This document shows, piece by piece, positions 34,157 to 42,809 of a stretch of DNA of 64,000 nt. The notes under the pieces are model-generated. The model saw only the letters and a list, made by a program, of their open reading frames with translations, was not told where the DNA came from and made no database searches. Made by a program: the position numbers and the translations under genes. Every line of letters begins with the position of its first letter. Position 1 is the first letter of the stretch. This stretch comes from DASXRA01 sp963737425. GTDB taxonomy: Bacteria > Actinomycetota > Actinomycetes > Mycobacteriales > Jatrophihabitantaceae. The DNA is taken from positions 558,001-622,000 of the forward strand of contig CAVTSX010000008.1 of the NCBI GenBank assembly GCA_963737425.1. The letters are read 5' to 3'.

Positions 34157-34750
34157 TCAGGTCGGTCGGAGACCATCGCGGACGATCGCAATGATCTTGT
34201 GCGGGTTAGGGTGTCGATCGGGCCTGGGCTGGATAGCGATGAGGATGCCGGAGATCAGTGCCACCAACTCCGAGGTGCTGATGTCGTTGCGGATCGTGCC
34301 GTGACGCTGGGCTCGGCGCAGCAGACGTCCGATCTCGGCATGCAAAGAGGCTGCCGCTGCGGTGACCGCTTCGCCGACCTCGACGCCCGCGTTGGTGAGA
34401 GCGTCGACGAGGTCGCGTTTCGGGGCTGCCTCGACGACGAGGCGGTCCATGAACTGGATGAGGGCTCCGCCCGGGTCGCTCGATGATCGCAGGGAGCGGG
34501 CGTGGTCGACGAGGTCGATGAGGCGGTGGTGAACAACCGCTTCGATCAATGCCTCTTTGGTCGGGAAGTGGCGGTACAAGGTTCCGGGACCGACGCCGGC
34601 ACGTCTGGCGATTTCATCCAGCGAGACGGCCAATCCATCCGTGGCAAAGGCCCCGGTGGCGACCTCGACCAGGCGGTCTCTGTTCCGGCGAGCGTCGGCG
34701 CGCATCGGCTTCGGTGTCGTCAGGTCTCTGCTCCTGTCCATCGTTGACAA
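34157..34750 (-). CDS. TetR-family transcriptional regulator
   Basis: A 197-residue repressor. The N-terminal HTH is standard: VEVATGAFATDGLAVSLDEI, then ARRAGVGPGTLYRHFPTKEA. The C-terminal part is a helical ligand domain. ATG 34750 or 34741 are both possible. It is divergent from the SnoaL-like gene, and the intergenic region has two direct repeats (34751-34801) that look like its binding sites, so it likely represses itself and its neighbour. Confidence 0.9.
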   Translation of the reverse strand: MSTMDRSRDLTTPKPMRADARRNRDRLVEVATGAFATDGLAVSLDEIARRAGVGPGTLYRHFPTKEALIEAVVHHRLIDLVDHARSLRSSSDPGGALIQFMDRLVVEAAPKRDLVDALTNAGVEVGEAVTAAAASLHAEIGRLLRRAQRHGTIRNDISTSELVALISGILIAIQPRPDRHPNPHKIIAIVRDGLRPT

Positions 34751-34801
34751 CCGGGGCGCACCCTCCGATACTGTCCGCTAACTGGGGCGCTGTCTCCGAT
34801 T
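34751..34801. promoter_or_regulatory. Two direct repeats in the TetR/SnoaL divergent promoter
   Basis: CCGGGGCGC, then CTCCGATA, at 34751-34770 recurs as CTGGGGCGC, then CTCCGATT, at 34782-34801. The repeat spacing is 31 bases (about three helical turns), with similar distances between sub-motifs. This arrangement in a TetR divergent region suggests paired operator sites. Confidence 0.5.
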
Positions 34802-34834
34802 ATGTGACGAGTATCGACGAAGGACGAGCCGAAC

Positions 34835-35299
34835 ATGACTACGACCACTACGACCACCGGCAGCCCGCGGCAGACTATTGAGCGATTCCTGCAGGCCGCC
34901 ACGAGCCCGTCGCCCGGAGATATGGCCGATTGCTACGGCGACCAGGTCGTCATCGAAATGCCCTTCGGCGCCGGGCTAGTGCCCGAGCGCATCGAGACGA
35001 CGCGAGAGGAACTGCGTGTTCGCTTCGCCGCCGGCACCGCGCTCCGTCGCTACACGAAGCTCGCCGACGTGCGCATCCACCAGACCGTCGACCCCGACGT
35101 GTGGGTGGTCGAGTATCGACTCGACGGCAACATGGTCGGCGACGGTGAGTCCTTCTCCCTGGCGTTTGCGATGGTGCTGCGCTTTCGCGACGGCCTGATC
35201 GTTCACTCCCGTGACTACACCGACATGATCGCCGGAGCCCGAGTGTTGGGGCGGCTGCCCGAGTTGGCGGCGATGCTGGCCGAAGACATCGGCAGGTAA
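34835..35299 (+). CDS. SnoaL-like / NTF2-fold protein
   Basis: A 154-residue protein after a Thr-rich start (MTTTTTTTGSP). The pattern ERFLQAATSPSPGDMADCYG, a central strand with WVVEYRLDG, and the terminal MVLRFRDGLIVHSRDYTD fit the cone-shaped NTF2/SnoaL fold found in ketosteroid-isomerase-like and polyketide-cyclase-like enzymes. It is probably controlled by the divergent TetR protein. The reaction is unknown; isomerase, hydrolase or binding roles are all possible. Confidence 0.8.
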   Translation: MTTTTTTTGSPRQTIERFLQAATSPSPGDMADCYGDQVVIEMPFGAGLVPERIETTREELRVRFAAGTALRRYTKLADVRIHQTVDPDVWVVEYRLDGNMVGDGESFSLAFAMVLRFRDGLIVHSRDYTDMIAGARVLGRLPELAAMLAEDIGR

Positions 35300-35330
35300 C
35301 GCACCGACATTCGTTCGCGGCGCTGGTCCG

Positions 35331-36095
35331 CTACGGGTGGGGGTCGGCGGCAGCTTCGCGGATCAAGCGGACTGCCTCGGGGACGCCGCCGTCCCAGGCC
35401 GGTCCGTGGCCGGGCAACAGCCAGGTGGCATCCACGCTCTCGATCCGATCGAGCGAGGCGAGCGCCTGCTCAGGTTGGAGGGTGAACGGCGCGGGTTTGG
35501 GACCGGTGGCGCCGGTGAGGACGTTGCGGGTGGTCATCGTGTCGCCGAGGAACAGCGCGTCGACACCGGGGACGTGCACGGCGATGCTGCCGGGTGTGTG
35601 CCCTGGAGTGTGGATGATCCGCGGCGAGCCGGGCACGTCGAGCACCTCGTTGTCTGCGACGGTCTGCAGTTCGGTCGCCGGCCGGATTCGCAGTCCGCCG
35701 CGACGAACGGAGTACCACAGGAAGCGGGACGTGGGGCCGACCTTGACCGGCCCCCAACCCGAGTTGGGCTTCTTGACCTTCAGGCGTGCGCGGTCGACGT
35801 CGGACTCGTGAATGTGCGCCACGATGCCCGTCTCGTGGTGCAGCCGGGCGGCGAAGCCGATGTGGTCGGTGTCTCCGTGGGTGAGGATGAGCGCCCGCAC
35901 GTCGTCGAGACTCTTGCCGGCCGTGGCCAGTTCGGCTTGCAGCAGCGTCCAGTATCTCGGCAGCCCGGCGTCGATGACCGTGACGCCGTCGGTGTCGACG
36001 ATCAGGTAGCTGTTGACGATGTCGGAGCCCACGCGGTACAGGCCGTTGGCAATCTGCAAGACACCCCTTCTTTCTCGGTCTGATGTGAATGCCAC
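35331..36095 (-). CDS. MBL-fold metallo-hydrolase
   Basis: A 254-residue metallo-beta-lactamase-fold enzyme. The main metal motif is LTHGDTDHIG (HxDxDH, a permitted variant of HxHxDH). Further ligands are the His in IHTPGHTPGSI, the Asp in ALFLGDTM and the His in LLPGHGPAW. It is most like glyoxalase-II or quorum-lactonase-type hydrolases of small thioesters or lactones. It lies between SnoaL (convergent) and TetR (same strand, upstream) and could be co-transcribed with TetR across the 46-base gap. The substrate is unknown. Confidence 0.87.
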   Translation of the reverse strand: MAFTSDRERRGVLQIANGLYRVGSDIVNSYLIVDTDGVTVIDAGLPRYWTLLQAELATAGKSLDDVRALILTHGDTDHIGFAARLHHETGIVAHIHESDVDRARLKVKKPNSGWGPVKVGPTSRFLWYSVRRGGLRIRPATELQTVADNEVLDVPGSPRIIHTPGHTPGSIAVHVPGVDALFLGDTMTTRNVLTGATGPKPAPFTLQPEQALASLDRIESVDATWLLPGHGPAWDGGVPEAVRLIREAAADPHP

Positions 36096-36141
36096 GCCGG
36101 GCTGCCGACGCGTCGCTGGGCGCGGCTGATCCGGCTTGGGG

Positions 36142-36810
36142 TCATCGGAGTCCGCGGGAGATCGCTGCGAGGACGGTGGTGATCGCGTATTCGACTTGGG
36201 GTTCGGGCAAGTCGCGTAATGGCCCGTCCAGGAGCAGGCTGGACAAGCCGTGGACTGCCGACCAGGCTGCGAATTCGCCCCCCTGGCGGCGTTCCGGTGT
36301 CAGCGCGCCCACGTCGACGAGTTCGTCGAGTGCGGCGCCGAGTTGCAGATACGGGTTCGTGGTCTGCTTGGCGTCGGTGCTAACCGCGAGCGATGGTTCG
36401 CGGCCGGGCCCGTCGGCAGGATGGGGCCGAGCCGAGCTGAACGCGGTCCGGAACCATCCCGGTTCCGTGCGGGCGAAGTCGATGTAGGCACGCCCGATCG
36501 ACTCCAAGCGTGCGCGGGCCCGGCGAACGGGGCCGCGGGCCGTGACCCGACTCGAGCGCTCGATCATCAGCAGCCCGAGCTGGGTCATGCACCGCTCGGC
36601 GACGGCGGCGAGCAGGTCCTCTTGGTTGGCGAAGTGCCGATAGGCGGCGTTGTGCGATACGCCAGCCTGGCGCGAAGCGGCCCGCAGCAGCACGGCGTTG
36701 GGGCCACCGGCGCGAGCCAGCTCCACGCCGGCGTCGACGAGTGCCGCCCGCAGGTGCCCGTGGTGGTAGCCGCGCTCCTCGCCGCTGTCCGCTTCGGCTC
36801 GACTAACCAT
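36142..36810 (-). CDS. TetR-family regulator of the MmpL-type transporter
   Basis: A 222-residue repressor beginning at ATG 36810. The HTH is visible as VLLRAASRQAGVSHNAAYRH then FANQED, and the start region GYHHGHLRAAL resembles regulators with a WHG-type C-terminal domain. The open frame extends 21 codons further upstream, but that stretch is the operator region. Two GTTGAC-type dyads (36811-36825, 36857-36871) lie directly between it and the divergent transporter, so it most likely represses both genes. Confidence 0.9.
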   Translation of the reverse strand: MVSRAEADSGEERGYHHGHLRAALVDAGVELARAGGPNAVLLRAASRQAGVSHNAAYRHFANQEDLLAAVAERCMTQLGLLMIERSSRVTARGPVRRARARLESIGRAYIDFARTEPGWFRTAFSSARPHPADGPGREPSLAVSTDAKQTTNPYLQLGAALDELVDVGALTPERRQGGEFAAWSAVHGLSSLLLDGPLRDLPEPQVEYAITTVLAAISRGLR

Positions 36811-36871
36811 GTTGACAGTGTCCACGCGATCTGGCACCGTCGTCAACAACTCGCCAGTTGACGGTGTCAAC
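36811..36871. promoter_or_regulatory. Paired GTTGAC-n3-GTCAAC operators between TetR and MmpL genes
   Basis: GTTGACGGTGTCAAC at 36857-36871 is a perfect dyad with a 3-base centre. GTTGACAGTGTCCAC at 36811-36825 is an imperfect second copy immediately next to the TetR start codon. Their centres are 46 bases apart. This is the expected operator arrangement for a divergently oriented TetR repressor. Confidence 0.75.
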
Positions 36872-36894
36872 ATTGCTTTGTTCAGGAGTTCCCC

Positions 36895-39108
36895 ATGACT
36901 GATGTGACTTCTCGGCGGCGCACGATCGTCGACGCGGACGTGACGGGTAGTGCCGGCATGTTCGGGCGGATCGGGGCGCTGGTGGCGCGCCGCTCGCGTG
37001 CCGTGCTGCTGGTGTCATTCCTGGTGTTCCTGGTGGGCGCCGGGCTCGGACTCACCGCGTTCGGCAAGCTGAAGACAGGAGGGTTCACCGATCCGAACTC
37101 GGGATCGGCCCGAGCGGCGCAGCAACTGGACGACCGGTTCGGCGGTGCGGCGAACGTGGTGCTGCTGGTGCACACCCGCTCCGGCACCGTCGACGCCCCG
37201 GCGGTCGCTGGGGTCGGCAACCACGCGGCGGAACTGCTGGCCGCGGTGCCGGGGGTCTCGCACGTCGAGTCGTACTGGCAAACGCACAACTCCGCGCTTC
37301 GCTCCACGGACGGGCGCTACGCGCTCGTCGTTGGCAGCCAACGTAGCGACAAGACGATCAGCGCTTCGACGTTGGCGCCGCTTCGACTGCGTACGCCGCA
37401 GGCCGACGTCAGCATCGGGGGTGACTCCGCGGTAGGCAACGACATCACCACGAACGTCGGCAAGAGCCTCGCGCTGGCCGAGGGCATCGCGGTGCCGATC
37501 GTCTTGCTGCTACTGGTATTTGCGTTCGGCAGCCTGGTCGCAGCCGTGCTGCCGCTGGCCATCGGTGCCTTAGCGATCATCGGCACGTTCGCCGAGCTGG
37601 CCCTCCTCGGCTCGGTCACCGACGTGGCCATCTACGCGATCAACATGACGACCGCGATGGGGATGGCGCTCGGGATCGACTACGCGCTGCTGATGGTGAA
37701 CCGGTTCCGTGAGGAGTTGGCCCGCGGCGCCACGACGGAACAGGCGGTGCGCAACGCCGTGTCGACCGCCGGGCGCACGATCGTGTTCAGCGGCTCGACG
37801 GTGATCGCGGCGCTGGCAGCGCTGCTGATCTTCCCGCTGTACTTCCTACGCTCGTTTGCGTATGCCGGCATCGGCGTCGTCGTCATCGCCGTAATGGCCG
37901 CCCTATTCGTGCTGCCCGCACTGCTGATGGCCGTCGGCCCGCGGGTCAACGCCGGACGTCTGCCGTGGGCACGCAAGCCACCGAGCACAGCCGCCCCGTG
38001 GTGGGGACGGCTGGCCGCGCTGGCGTGGCGCCGTCCGGTGCTCGCCGCCGTGCCGGTCATCGCCGCGCTGCTCGTGATCGCATCGCCGCTGCTGCACGCC
38101 AGTGTCGGCACCCCTGATGATCGTGTGCTGCGCACCGGCGCCGAGTCCCGCCAGGTGGGCGACGTGCTGCGTACGCACTTCGCCGGCGACACCAGCACGG
38201 CAGTGCAACTGGTTACCACCGCACCGGTCGGCCAGGCCGCGCTCGCCGAATACGCGCAGCGGCTTTCCACGCTGCCGGACGTCGCGCGCGTGCAGGCCAG
38301 CACCGGCGACTACACGCACGGCACGATTGCTGGCGCTGACCCCGCCGACGCCGCGCTCGCCGGCCCCGCCGCCCAGCGGCTCACCGTGATCACCAGCGCC
38401 GACCCGCGCTCCGCGCGTGCCCAGCAACTCGTCCGAACCATCCGCAACACCGCTCCGCCAGCGGGCACCACCGTGCTCGTCGGCGGGCAGACCGCCGAGC
38501 TCGCCGACACCAAGCACGCCATCGGCGTGCGGCTTCCGGTCGCCGCCGCCTGGATCGCGCTCACCACGTTCCTCGTGCTGTTCCTGTTCACCGGCTCGGT
38601 GCTGCAGCCAGTGCGGTCGCTGCTGCTCAACCTGCTTACCCTGGCCGCCACGCTCGGACTGATGGTGTGGATCTTCCAGGATGGGCATCTGTCCAGCGTC
38701 CTGCACTTCACCCCGCTCCCGCTGGACACCAGCATGCTGGTGTTGCTGTTCTGCATCAGCTTCGGTCTGTCCATGGACTACGAGGTCTTCGTGCTCAGCC
38801 GAATCAAAGAGCAACACGATGCAGGATCCGCCGACGCCGACGCCGTGATTACCGGCCTGACGCGCACCGGCCGCATCGTCACAACCGCGGCCGCGTTGAT
38901 GGCGGTCAGCTTCCTCGCGTTCGGCATCTCCACCGTCAGCTTCCTGCAACTGTTCGGCCTCGGCGCGGGATTCGCCGTCCTCGTCGACGCCACCCTCGTG
39001 CGCGGCGTTCTCGTCCCCGCCGCAATGCGCGTGCTCGGCCGAGCGGCCTGGTACGCGCCCACGCCACTGCGCCGCCTATACCGCCGGATCGCCGTAGCTG
39101 AGGCATAG
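36895..39108 (+). CDS. MMPL-family RND transporter
   Basis: A 737-residue membrane protein with the MmpL layout: a first helix (VLLVSFLVFLVGAGLGL), an external domain, a block of five helices, a second external domain after a helix near 385, and a final helix block. Conserved features are GIDYALLMVNRFREEL in the first block and SFGLSMDYEVFVLSRIKEQH in the second, where the Asp-Tyr pairs are thought to relay protons. A CAGGAGTT site precedes ATG 36895. Such transporters export lipids, siderophores or drugs. The divergent TetR gene and operators imply inducible efflux. Confidence 0.92.
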   Translation: MTDVTSRRRTIVDADVTGSAGMFGRIGALVARRSRAVLLVSFLVFLVGAGLGLTAFGKLKTGGFTDPNSGSARAAQQLDDRFGGAANVVLLVHTRSGTVDAPAVAGVGNHAAELLAAVPGVSHVESYWQTHNSALRSTDGRYALVVGSQRSDKTISASTLAPLRLRTPQADVSIGGDSAVGNDITTNVGKSLALAEGIAVPIVLLLLVFAFGSLVAAVLPLAIGALAIIGTFAELALLGSVTDVAIYAINMTTAMGMALGIDYALLMVNRFREELARGATTEQAVRNAVSTAGRTIVFSGSTVIAALAALLIFPLYFLRSFAYAGIGVVVIAVMAALFVLPALLMAVGPRVNAGRLPWARKPPSTAAPWWGRLAALAWRRPVLAAVPVIAALLVIASPLLHASVGTPDDRVLRTGAESRQVGDVLRTHFAGDTSTAVQLVTTAPVGQAALAEYAQRLSTLPDVARVQASTGDYTHGTIAGADPADAALAGPAAQRLTVITSADPRSARAQQLVRTIRNTAPPAGTTVLVGGQTAELADTKHAIGVRLPVAAAWIALTTFLVLFLFTGSVLQPVRSLLLNLLTLAATLGLMVWIFQDGHLSSVLHFTPLPLDTSMLVLLFCISFGLSMDYEVFVLSRIKEQHDAGSADADAVITGLTRTGRIVTTAAALMAVSFLAFGISTVSFLQLFGLGAGFAVLVDATLVRGVLVPAAMRVLGRAAWYAPTPLRRLYRRIAVAEA

Positions 39109-39202
39109 CAACGGCGCTTCGGCGGCCAACGTGCGCCACATCGCCTGCATCGTCTCCCTGCCCGCCGAATCTGCACTGCCCAAACCCCGAACGGAGAACA
39201 GC

Positions 39203-39757
39203 ATGCCCAGTCTCGACACCACCCACGTCATCGACGAATTCGTGCGCAGGAACGGCGAGTTCGCCGACGGGCACCAGGTCGCCGGACTCACCCTGATGCC
39301 CGCCCGCCGGGCGATCATCCTCGGCTGCGTCGACCCCCGCGTCGACCCGGCAATCGTCCTCGGTGTTCAGCTCGGCGAGGCAGCCGTGATCCGCAACATC
39401 GGCGGCCGCGTCACCCCGGCGACCCTTCGCACCCTCGCCCTCCTCGCAGCGATCGCCCGCACGAACGGAGTACAACCGGGCGACGGCTGGCAGCTCGTCG
39501 TCATCCACCACACCGACTGCGGCATCAGCCAACTCGTCGACCACCCCGACGCGCTGGCCGCCGAACTCGGCACGACACCCGACGCCCTCGACCCGCAGAC
39601 CCTCACCGACCCACGCGCGTCGCTGGCCGCCGACCTCACCGCGCTGCGCACCAACCCGCTGCTACCGCACGGCCTGATCGTCTCCGGCCTGCTCTACGAC
39701 ACCACTACCGGCCGACTCGAGACCGTGGTCGCCCCGTGCGTACTTGGCGCCGCCTGA
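39203..39757 (+). CDS. Beta-class carbonic anhydrase-like protein
   Basis: A 184-residue protein of the beta-carbonic anhydrase fold, interconverting CO2 and bicarbonate. The zinc motif is GCVDPRVDP (Cys, then the Asp-Arg dyad of CxDxR), followed by VIRNIGGR and the HHTDCG pair (HxxC). ATG 39203 has a GGAGAA site. An upstream in-frame ATG at 39131 gives an atypical N-terminus. It lies 94 bases after the MMPL gene, so co-transcription is possible. The changes from CSDSR to CVDPR and the short length place it in a divergent subgroup. Confidence 0.85.
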   Translation: MPSLDTTHVIDEFVRRNGEFADGHQVAGLTLMPARRAIILGCVDPRVDPAIVLGVQLGEAAVIRNIGGRVTPATLRTLALLAAIARTNGVQPGDGWQLVVIHHTDCGISQLVDHPDALAAELGTTPDALDPQTLTDPRASLAADLTALRTNPLLPHGLIVSGLLYDTTTGRLETVVAPCVLGAA

Positions 39758-39879
39758 TCGACAGCATGAACCGGCGAACGTGGGCACAGCATCGGCCACG
39801 TCTACCGCCGCACGAATGTCACGGTGCGGCGGATCTCTGCTTTGACGGACGGGCAGGCACTGTATCGGTCGGCCTGCGG

Positions 39880-40134
39880 TCAGGCGTCGTAGGCGCGGCG
39901 TCCGAGTACCGCCACCGCGGCGGCTGACCAGCCGTGGAACGGCGAGCCGGCGGCTGCTCCGGCGACCACGTCGTATTTCTCCCAGACGTAGTCGGTGCTG
40001 TCTGCCTTGTGTACGGCAACCTGCAGGTCGACGTGTGCCCAGCACGCGTAGATACCCCAGTACGGCAACTGCTTGCGTGCTGATGGTTCCCCCGATGAGT
40101 TCCGGCCGGATGTGCGCGTCGGGCCGAGGGACGA
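39880..40134 (-). pseudogene. Possible C-terminal remnant of a trehalase/GH63-like glycosidase
   Basis: On the minus strand the frame between stops reads QLPYWGIYACWAHVDLQ and, further on, VWEKYDVVAGAAAGSPFHG followed by WSAAAVAVLG. Alternation of WEKYDV with GWSAA resembles the final segment of (alpha/alpha)6-barrel glycosidases (GH37/GH63), which end in WE.Y....G and a SWSAA helix. There is no start codon and an upstream stop at 40135-40137, so only the tail remains. The family assignment is tentative. Confidence 0.35.
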
Positions 40135-40180
40135 TCAGTCCACCCGGTTTGTTGATAATGGCCGAGTCGGATGTAATGTC

Positions 40181-40194
40181 CGACAACGTTGTCA
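40181..40194. promoter_or_regulatory. LacI-type operator upstream of the GH92 gene
   Basis: CGACAACGTTGTCA is, but for its first base, the palindrome TGACAACGTTGTCA. Its central CG dyad and half-sites fit LacI-family sugar repressors. It is centred about 55 bases before the GH92 start, where it could block transcription. No LacI gene is adjacent; the nearest in the window is at 61,341 and has a different operator. Confidence 0.55.
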
Positions 40195-40242
40195 GAATGC
40201 CGGGATGCCCCAGCGCTTGAACCCCGCCGTGGAGGATTGTCG

Positions 40243-42546
40243 ATGAGACGCAGTCGTCGGTTGCCGTCGTTCGTCACGCTCGCCTGCGCGACGGTGATCG
40301 TGGTGGCGGGTACACCCGCCGTTGCCGGGGCAACTGGTGCGCCGGGCGATGCGTCGTCGCCCGCCGACCTGGTCAGCCCGTTGATCGGCACGTCAGGCGC
40401 CGTGAACAGCTTTCCCGGACCGGACATGCCGCTCGGCATGATCCAGTGGGGTCCGGACACCTATCCCGACCGCGCACGTGGCGGCGGCTACGAGTACAAC
40501 AGCAGCCAGCTCAGCGGGTTCAGCCTCACCCACCTGAGTGGTCCGGGCTGCTCGGTCTTGGGTGATGTGCCGATCCTCCCCGTCGCCGGCGCGATCCCGG
40601 CCGATCCCGCGAATGCCATCGTCAACTTCTCCCACTCGACCGAGACGGCCAAAGCTGGGTATTACGAGGTGACGACGACATCACCGGACTCGGCGGCGGA
40701 GACGGTCACCACGCAGTTGAGCACGACCACCCGCGCCGGAATCGGCCGATTCACCTTTCCGGCGTCGACCCAGGCGAACCTGCTCCTCAAGGTCGCCGGC
40801 AGCGCGCCGTTCGACAGCGGCGCGTCCAAGATGGACGCGACCACCGCGCAGATCGTCGGCGACGACGAAGTCACAGGATCGGTGAGCGCCGGTCATTTCT
40901 GCAACAAGGCCAAGGACCAACTCGACTACACCCTGCACTTCGACATCCGCTTCGCCCAGCCGTTCACCGCCAGCGGCGTGTGGGCCGGTGGGCCGAAGGG
41001 CGGCCCGGGCGGTGTCTACCTCACGTTCGACACCAGTCGCGACCAGACGGTCACCGCCAAGGTCGGCATCTCGTTCACCAGCGACGCCGGTGCTGCCCTG
41101 AACCTCAAGGAGGAGATCCCGGGATGGGACCTCGACTCCGTCCGGGCGGCCAACGAGAGCGCCTGGAACTCGATCCTGGGACGCGTCGAGATCTCCGGCG
41201 GCCCAACGGAGCAGCAGACCGAGTTCTACACCGCGCTCTATCACTCCCTGCTGCACCCGAACGTGTTCAGCGACCGCGACGGCCACTACCGGGGAATGGA
41301 CAACGAGATCCACGTTGCTGCGCCGGGTCATGACGAGTACGCGAACTTCTCCGGCTGGGACATCTATCGGAGCCAGATCCAGCTCGCCGCGCTGGTCGCG
41401 CCACGGCAGACGAGCGACTTGATCCGGTCGATGCTCGACGACTACGACCAGACCGGGATGCTGCCGAAATGGTCGCAGGCGAACGGTGAAACCTTCGACA
41501 TGCTCGGCGACCCGGCGGACGCGATCATCGCCGACGCCTACGCGTTCGGAGCGCGCGACTTCGACACGGCCAAGGCGCTGCAGGCCATGACGGCCGAGGC
41601 GACTGCGCCCAGCAAGATCCGGCCGGGCCAGTCGGTGCTGGACCAGTACGGCTACCTGCCCAACGACCTGACGTATCCCTGCTGCAACTTCAACGCCTCG
41701 GTGTCCACGCAGCTCGAGTACGACACCGCCGACTACGCGATCGCCGCGTTCGCGAAGGCGTTGCATGAGCAGTCCGTCTACACGCGATTCGCCGGCCGGG
41801 CCCAGAACTGGCGCAACACCTTCAACCCTGCGACCGGATACGTTCAGGCCCGCCTCGCGGACGGCGACTGGGCGCCCGGGTTCAGCCCGAGCGCCAAACT
41901 CGGAATGGCGGAGGGCACCGCAGCTCGCTACACGGCGATGGTGCCGTTCAACCTCCAGGCGCTGATCAACGCTCGCGGCGGATCGTCCGCGTACGAGCAG
42001 TACCTCGACAGCCTGTTCACCCACATCACGAGCCCCGGTCCGACCAACGCAGACCTCAGCAACGAACCCAGCTTCGAGATCCCGTGGGAGTACGACTATG
42101 TCGGCGCGCCGTGGAAGGCGCAGCAGGTGATACGCGAAGCGCAGACCCAACTCTTCAGCTCCGCACCCGCCGGCGAGCCGGGAAACGACGACCTGGGCGC
42201 GATGAGCTCGTGGTTCGTCTGGTCCGAACTCGGCATGTACCCCGAGACGCCGGGTACCGACACGCTGGTTCTCGGCAGCCCCCTCTTCCCGCACGCGGCC
42301 CTGCATCTCGCGGGCGGCCGCGACATTACGATCGATGCCCCGAACGCGGCTACTAACGCGCCATACGTAGCCGGCCTGTTGCTCAACGGCCAGCCGTGGC
42401 CGAAGACCTACCTGTCCGGCAACCAGTACCGCAACGGCGCCACACTTACATTCGATCTCGCGACCACGCCGGACGAAACGTGGGGCACCGGGCCGTCCGC
42501 AGCGCCGCCATCTGACAACACCGGCACCCAGTCGAGACAGCCGTAG
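40243..42546 (+). CDS. Secreted GH92-family alpha-mannosidase
   Basis: A 767-residue exported glycoside hydrolase that should cleave alpha-linked mannose from mannans or N-glycans in a calcium-dependent way. A signal peptide (MRRSRRLPSFVTLACATVIV, ending around AGATG) precedes the mature enzyme. GH92 hallmarks include the N-terminal VSPLIGTSG and NSFPGPDMPLGMIQWGPD, then GGYEYNSS, the central FSGWDIYRSQ, SYLP-type YGYLPNDL, and NEPSFEIPWEYDYVGAPWK near the C-terminus. GGAGG (40231-40235) supports ATG 40243; open frame further upstream lacks a signal-like start. A LacI-like dyad upstream suggests sugar regulation. Confidence 0.92.
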   Translation: MRRSRRLPSFVTLACATVIVVAGTPAVAGATGAPGDASSPADLVSPLIGTSGAVNSFPGPDMPLGMIQWGPDTYPDRARGGGYEYNSSQLSGFSLTHLSGPGCSVLGDVPILPVAGAIPADPANAIVNFSHSTETAKAGYYEVTTTSPDSAAETVTTQLSTTTRAGIGRFTFPASTQANLLLKVAGSAPFDSGASKMDATTAQIVGDDEVTGSVSAGHFCNKAKDQLDYTLHFDIRFAQPFTASGVWAGGPKGGPGGVYLTFDTSRDQTVTAKVGISFTSDAGAALNLKEEIPGWDLDSVRAANESAWNSILGRVEISGGPTEQQTEFYTALYHSLLHPNVFSDRDGHYRGMDNEIHVAAPGHDEYANFSGWDIYRSQIQLAALVAPRQTSDLIRSMLDDYDQTGMLPKWSQANGETFDMLGDPADAIIADAYAFGARDFDTAKALQAMTAEATAPSKIRPGQSVLDQYGYLPNDLTYPCCNFNASVSTQLEYDTADYAIAAFAKALHEQSVYTRFAGRAQNWRNTFNPATGYVQARLADGDWAPGFSPSAKLGMAEGTAARYTAMVPFNLQALINARGGSSAYEQYLDSLFTHITSPGPTNADLSNEPSFEIPWEYDYVGAPWKAQQVIREAQTQLFSSAPAGEPGNDDLGAMSSWFVWSELGMYPETPGTDTLVLGSPLFPHAALHLAGGRDITIDAPNAATNAPYVAGLLLNGQPWPKTYLSGNQYRNGATLTFDLATTPDETWGTGPSAAPPSDNTGTQSRQP

Positions 42547-42593
42547 ATCGCGACACCCCCCGGGTGCGGCGGTCCCACACTCCGCATCGGGTT

Positions 42594-42656
42594 TTGATCA
42601 TCTCTGCTGGATCCGCCATGGCTCGCATGGCTCGCGGCTTCGACAGAGATGATCAA
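42594..42656. terminator. Long-loop inverted repeat downstream of the GH92 gene
   Basis: TTGATCATCTCTG (42594-42606) and CAGAGATGATCAA (42644-42656) are perfect 13-base complements separated by 37 bases that contain a short direct repeat of CATGGCTCGC. It follows the GH92 stop by about 50 bases. It could end transcription or be a small palindromic repeat element. Confidence 0.4.
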
Positions 42657-42809
42657 TGGTGTGCGAGCGCGGGACTGTAACGAGGTACGGCTGTCGCACC
42701 TGGGGACGGCTTAATGGCATTGCGTGGCAGTCCCCGAGCGCCTAGCGTCCTTCTTCCTCATGGGCAGGGGAGGACGTGCCCTGTCTGCGGCTGAGTCAGC
42801 AGATCGGAG

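Noticed and set aside
39662..40460. Minus-strand frames 39662-40186 and 39819-40460
   Set aside because: They overlap the carbonic anhydrase end, the operator and the GH92 signal peptide, and show no recognisable sequence apart from the short glycosidase-like piece in a third frame.
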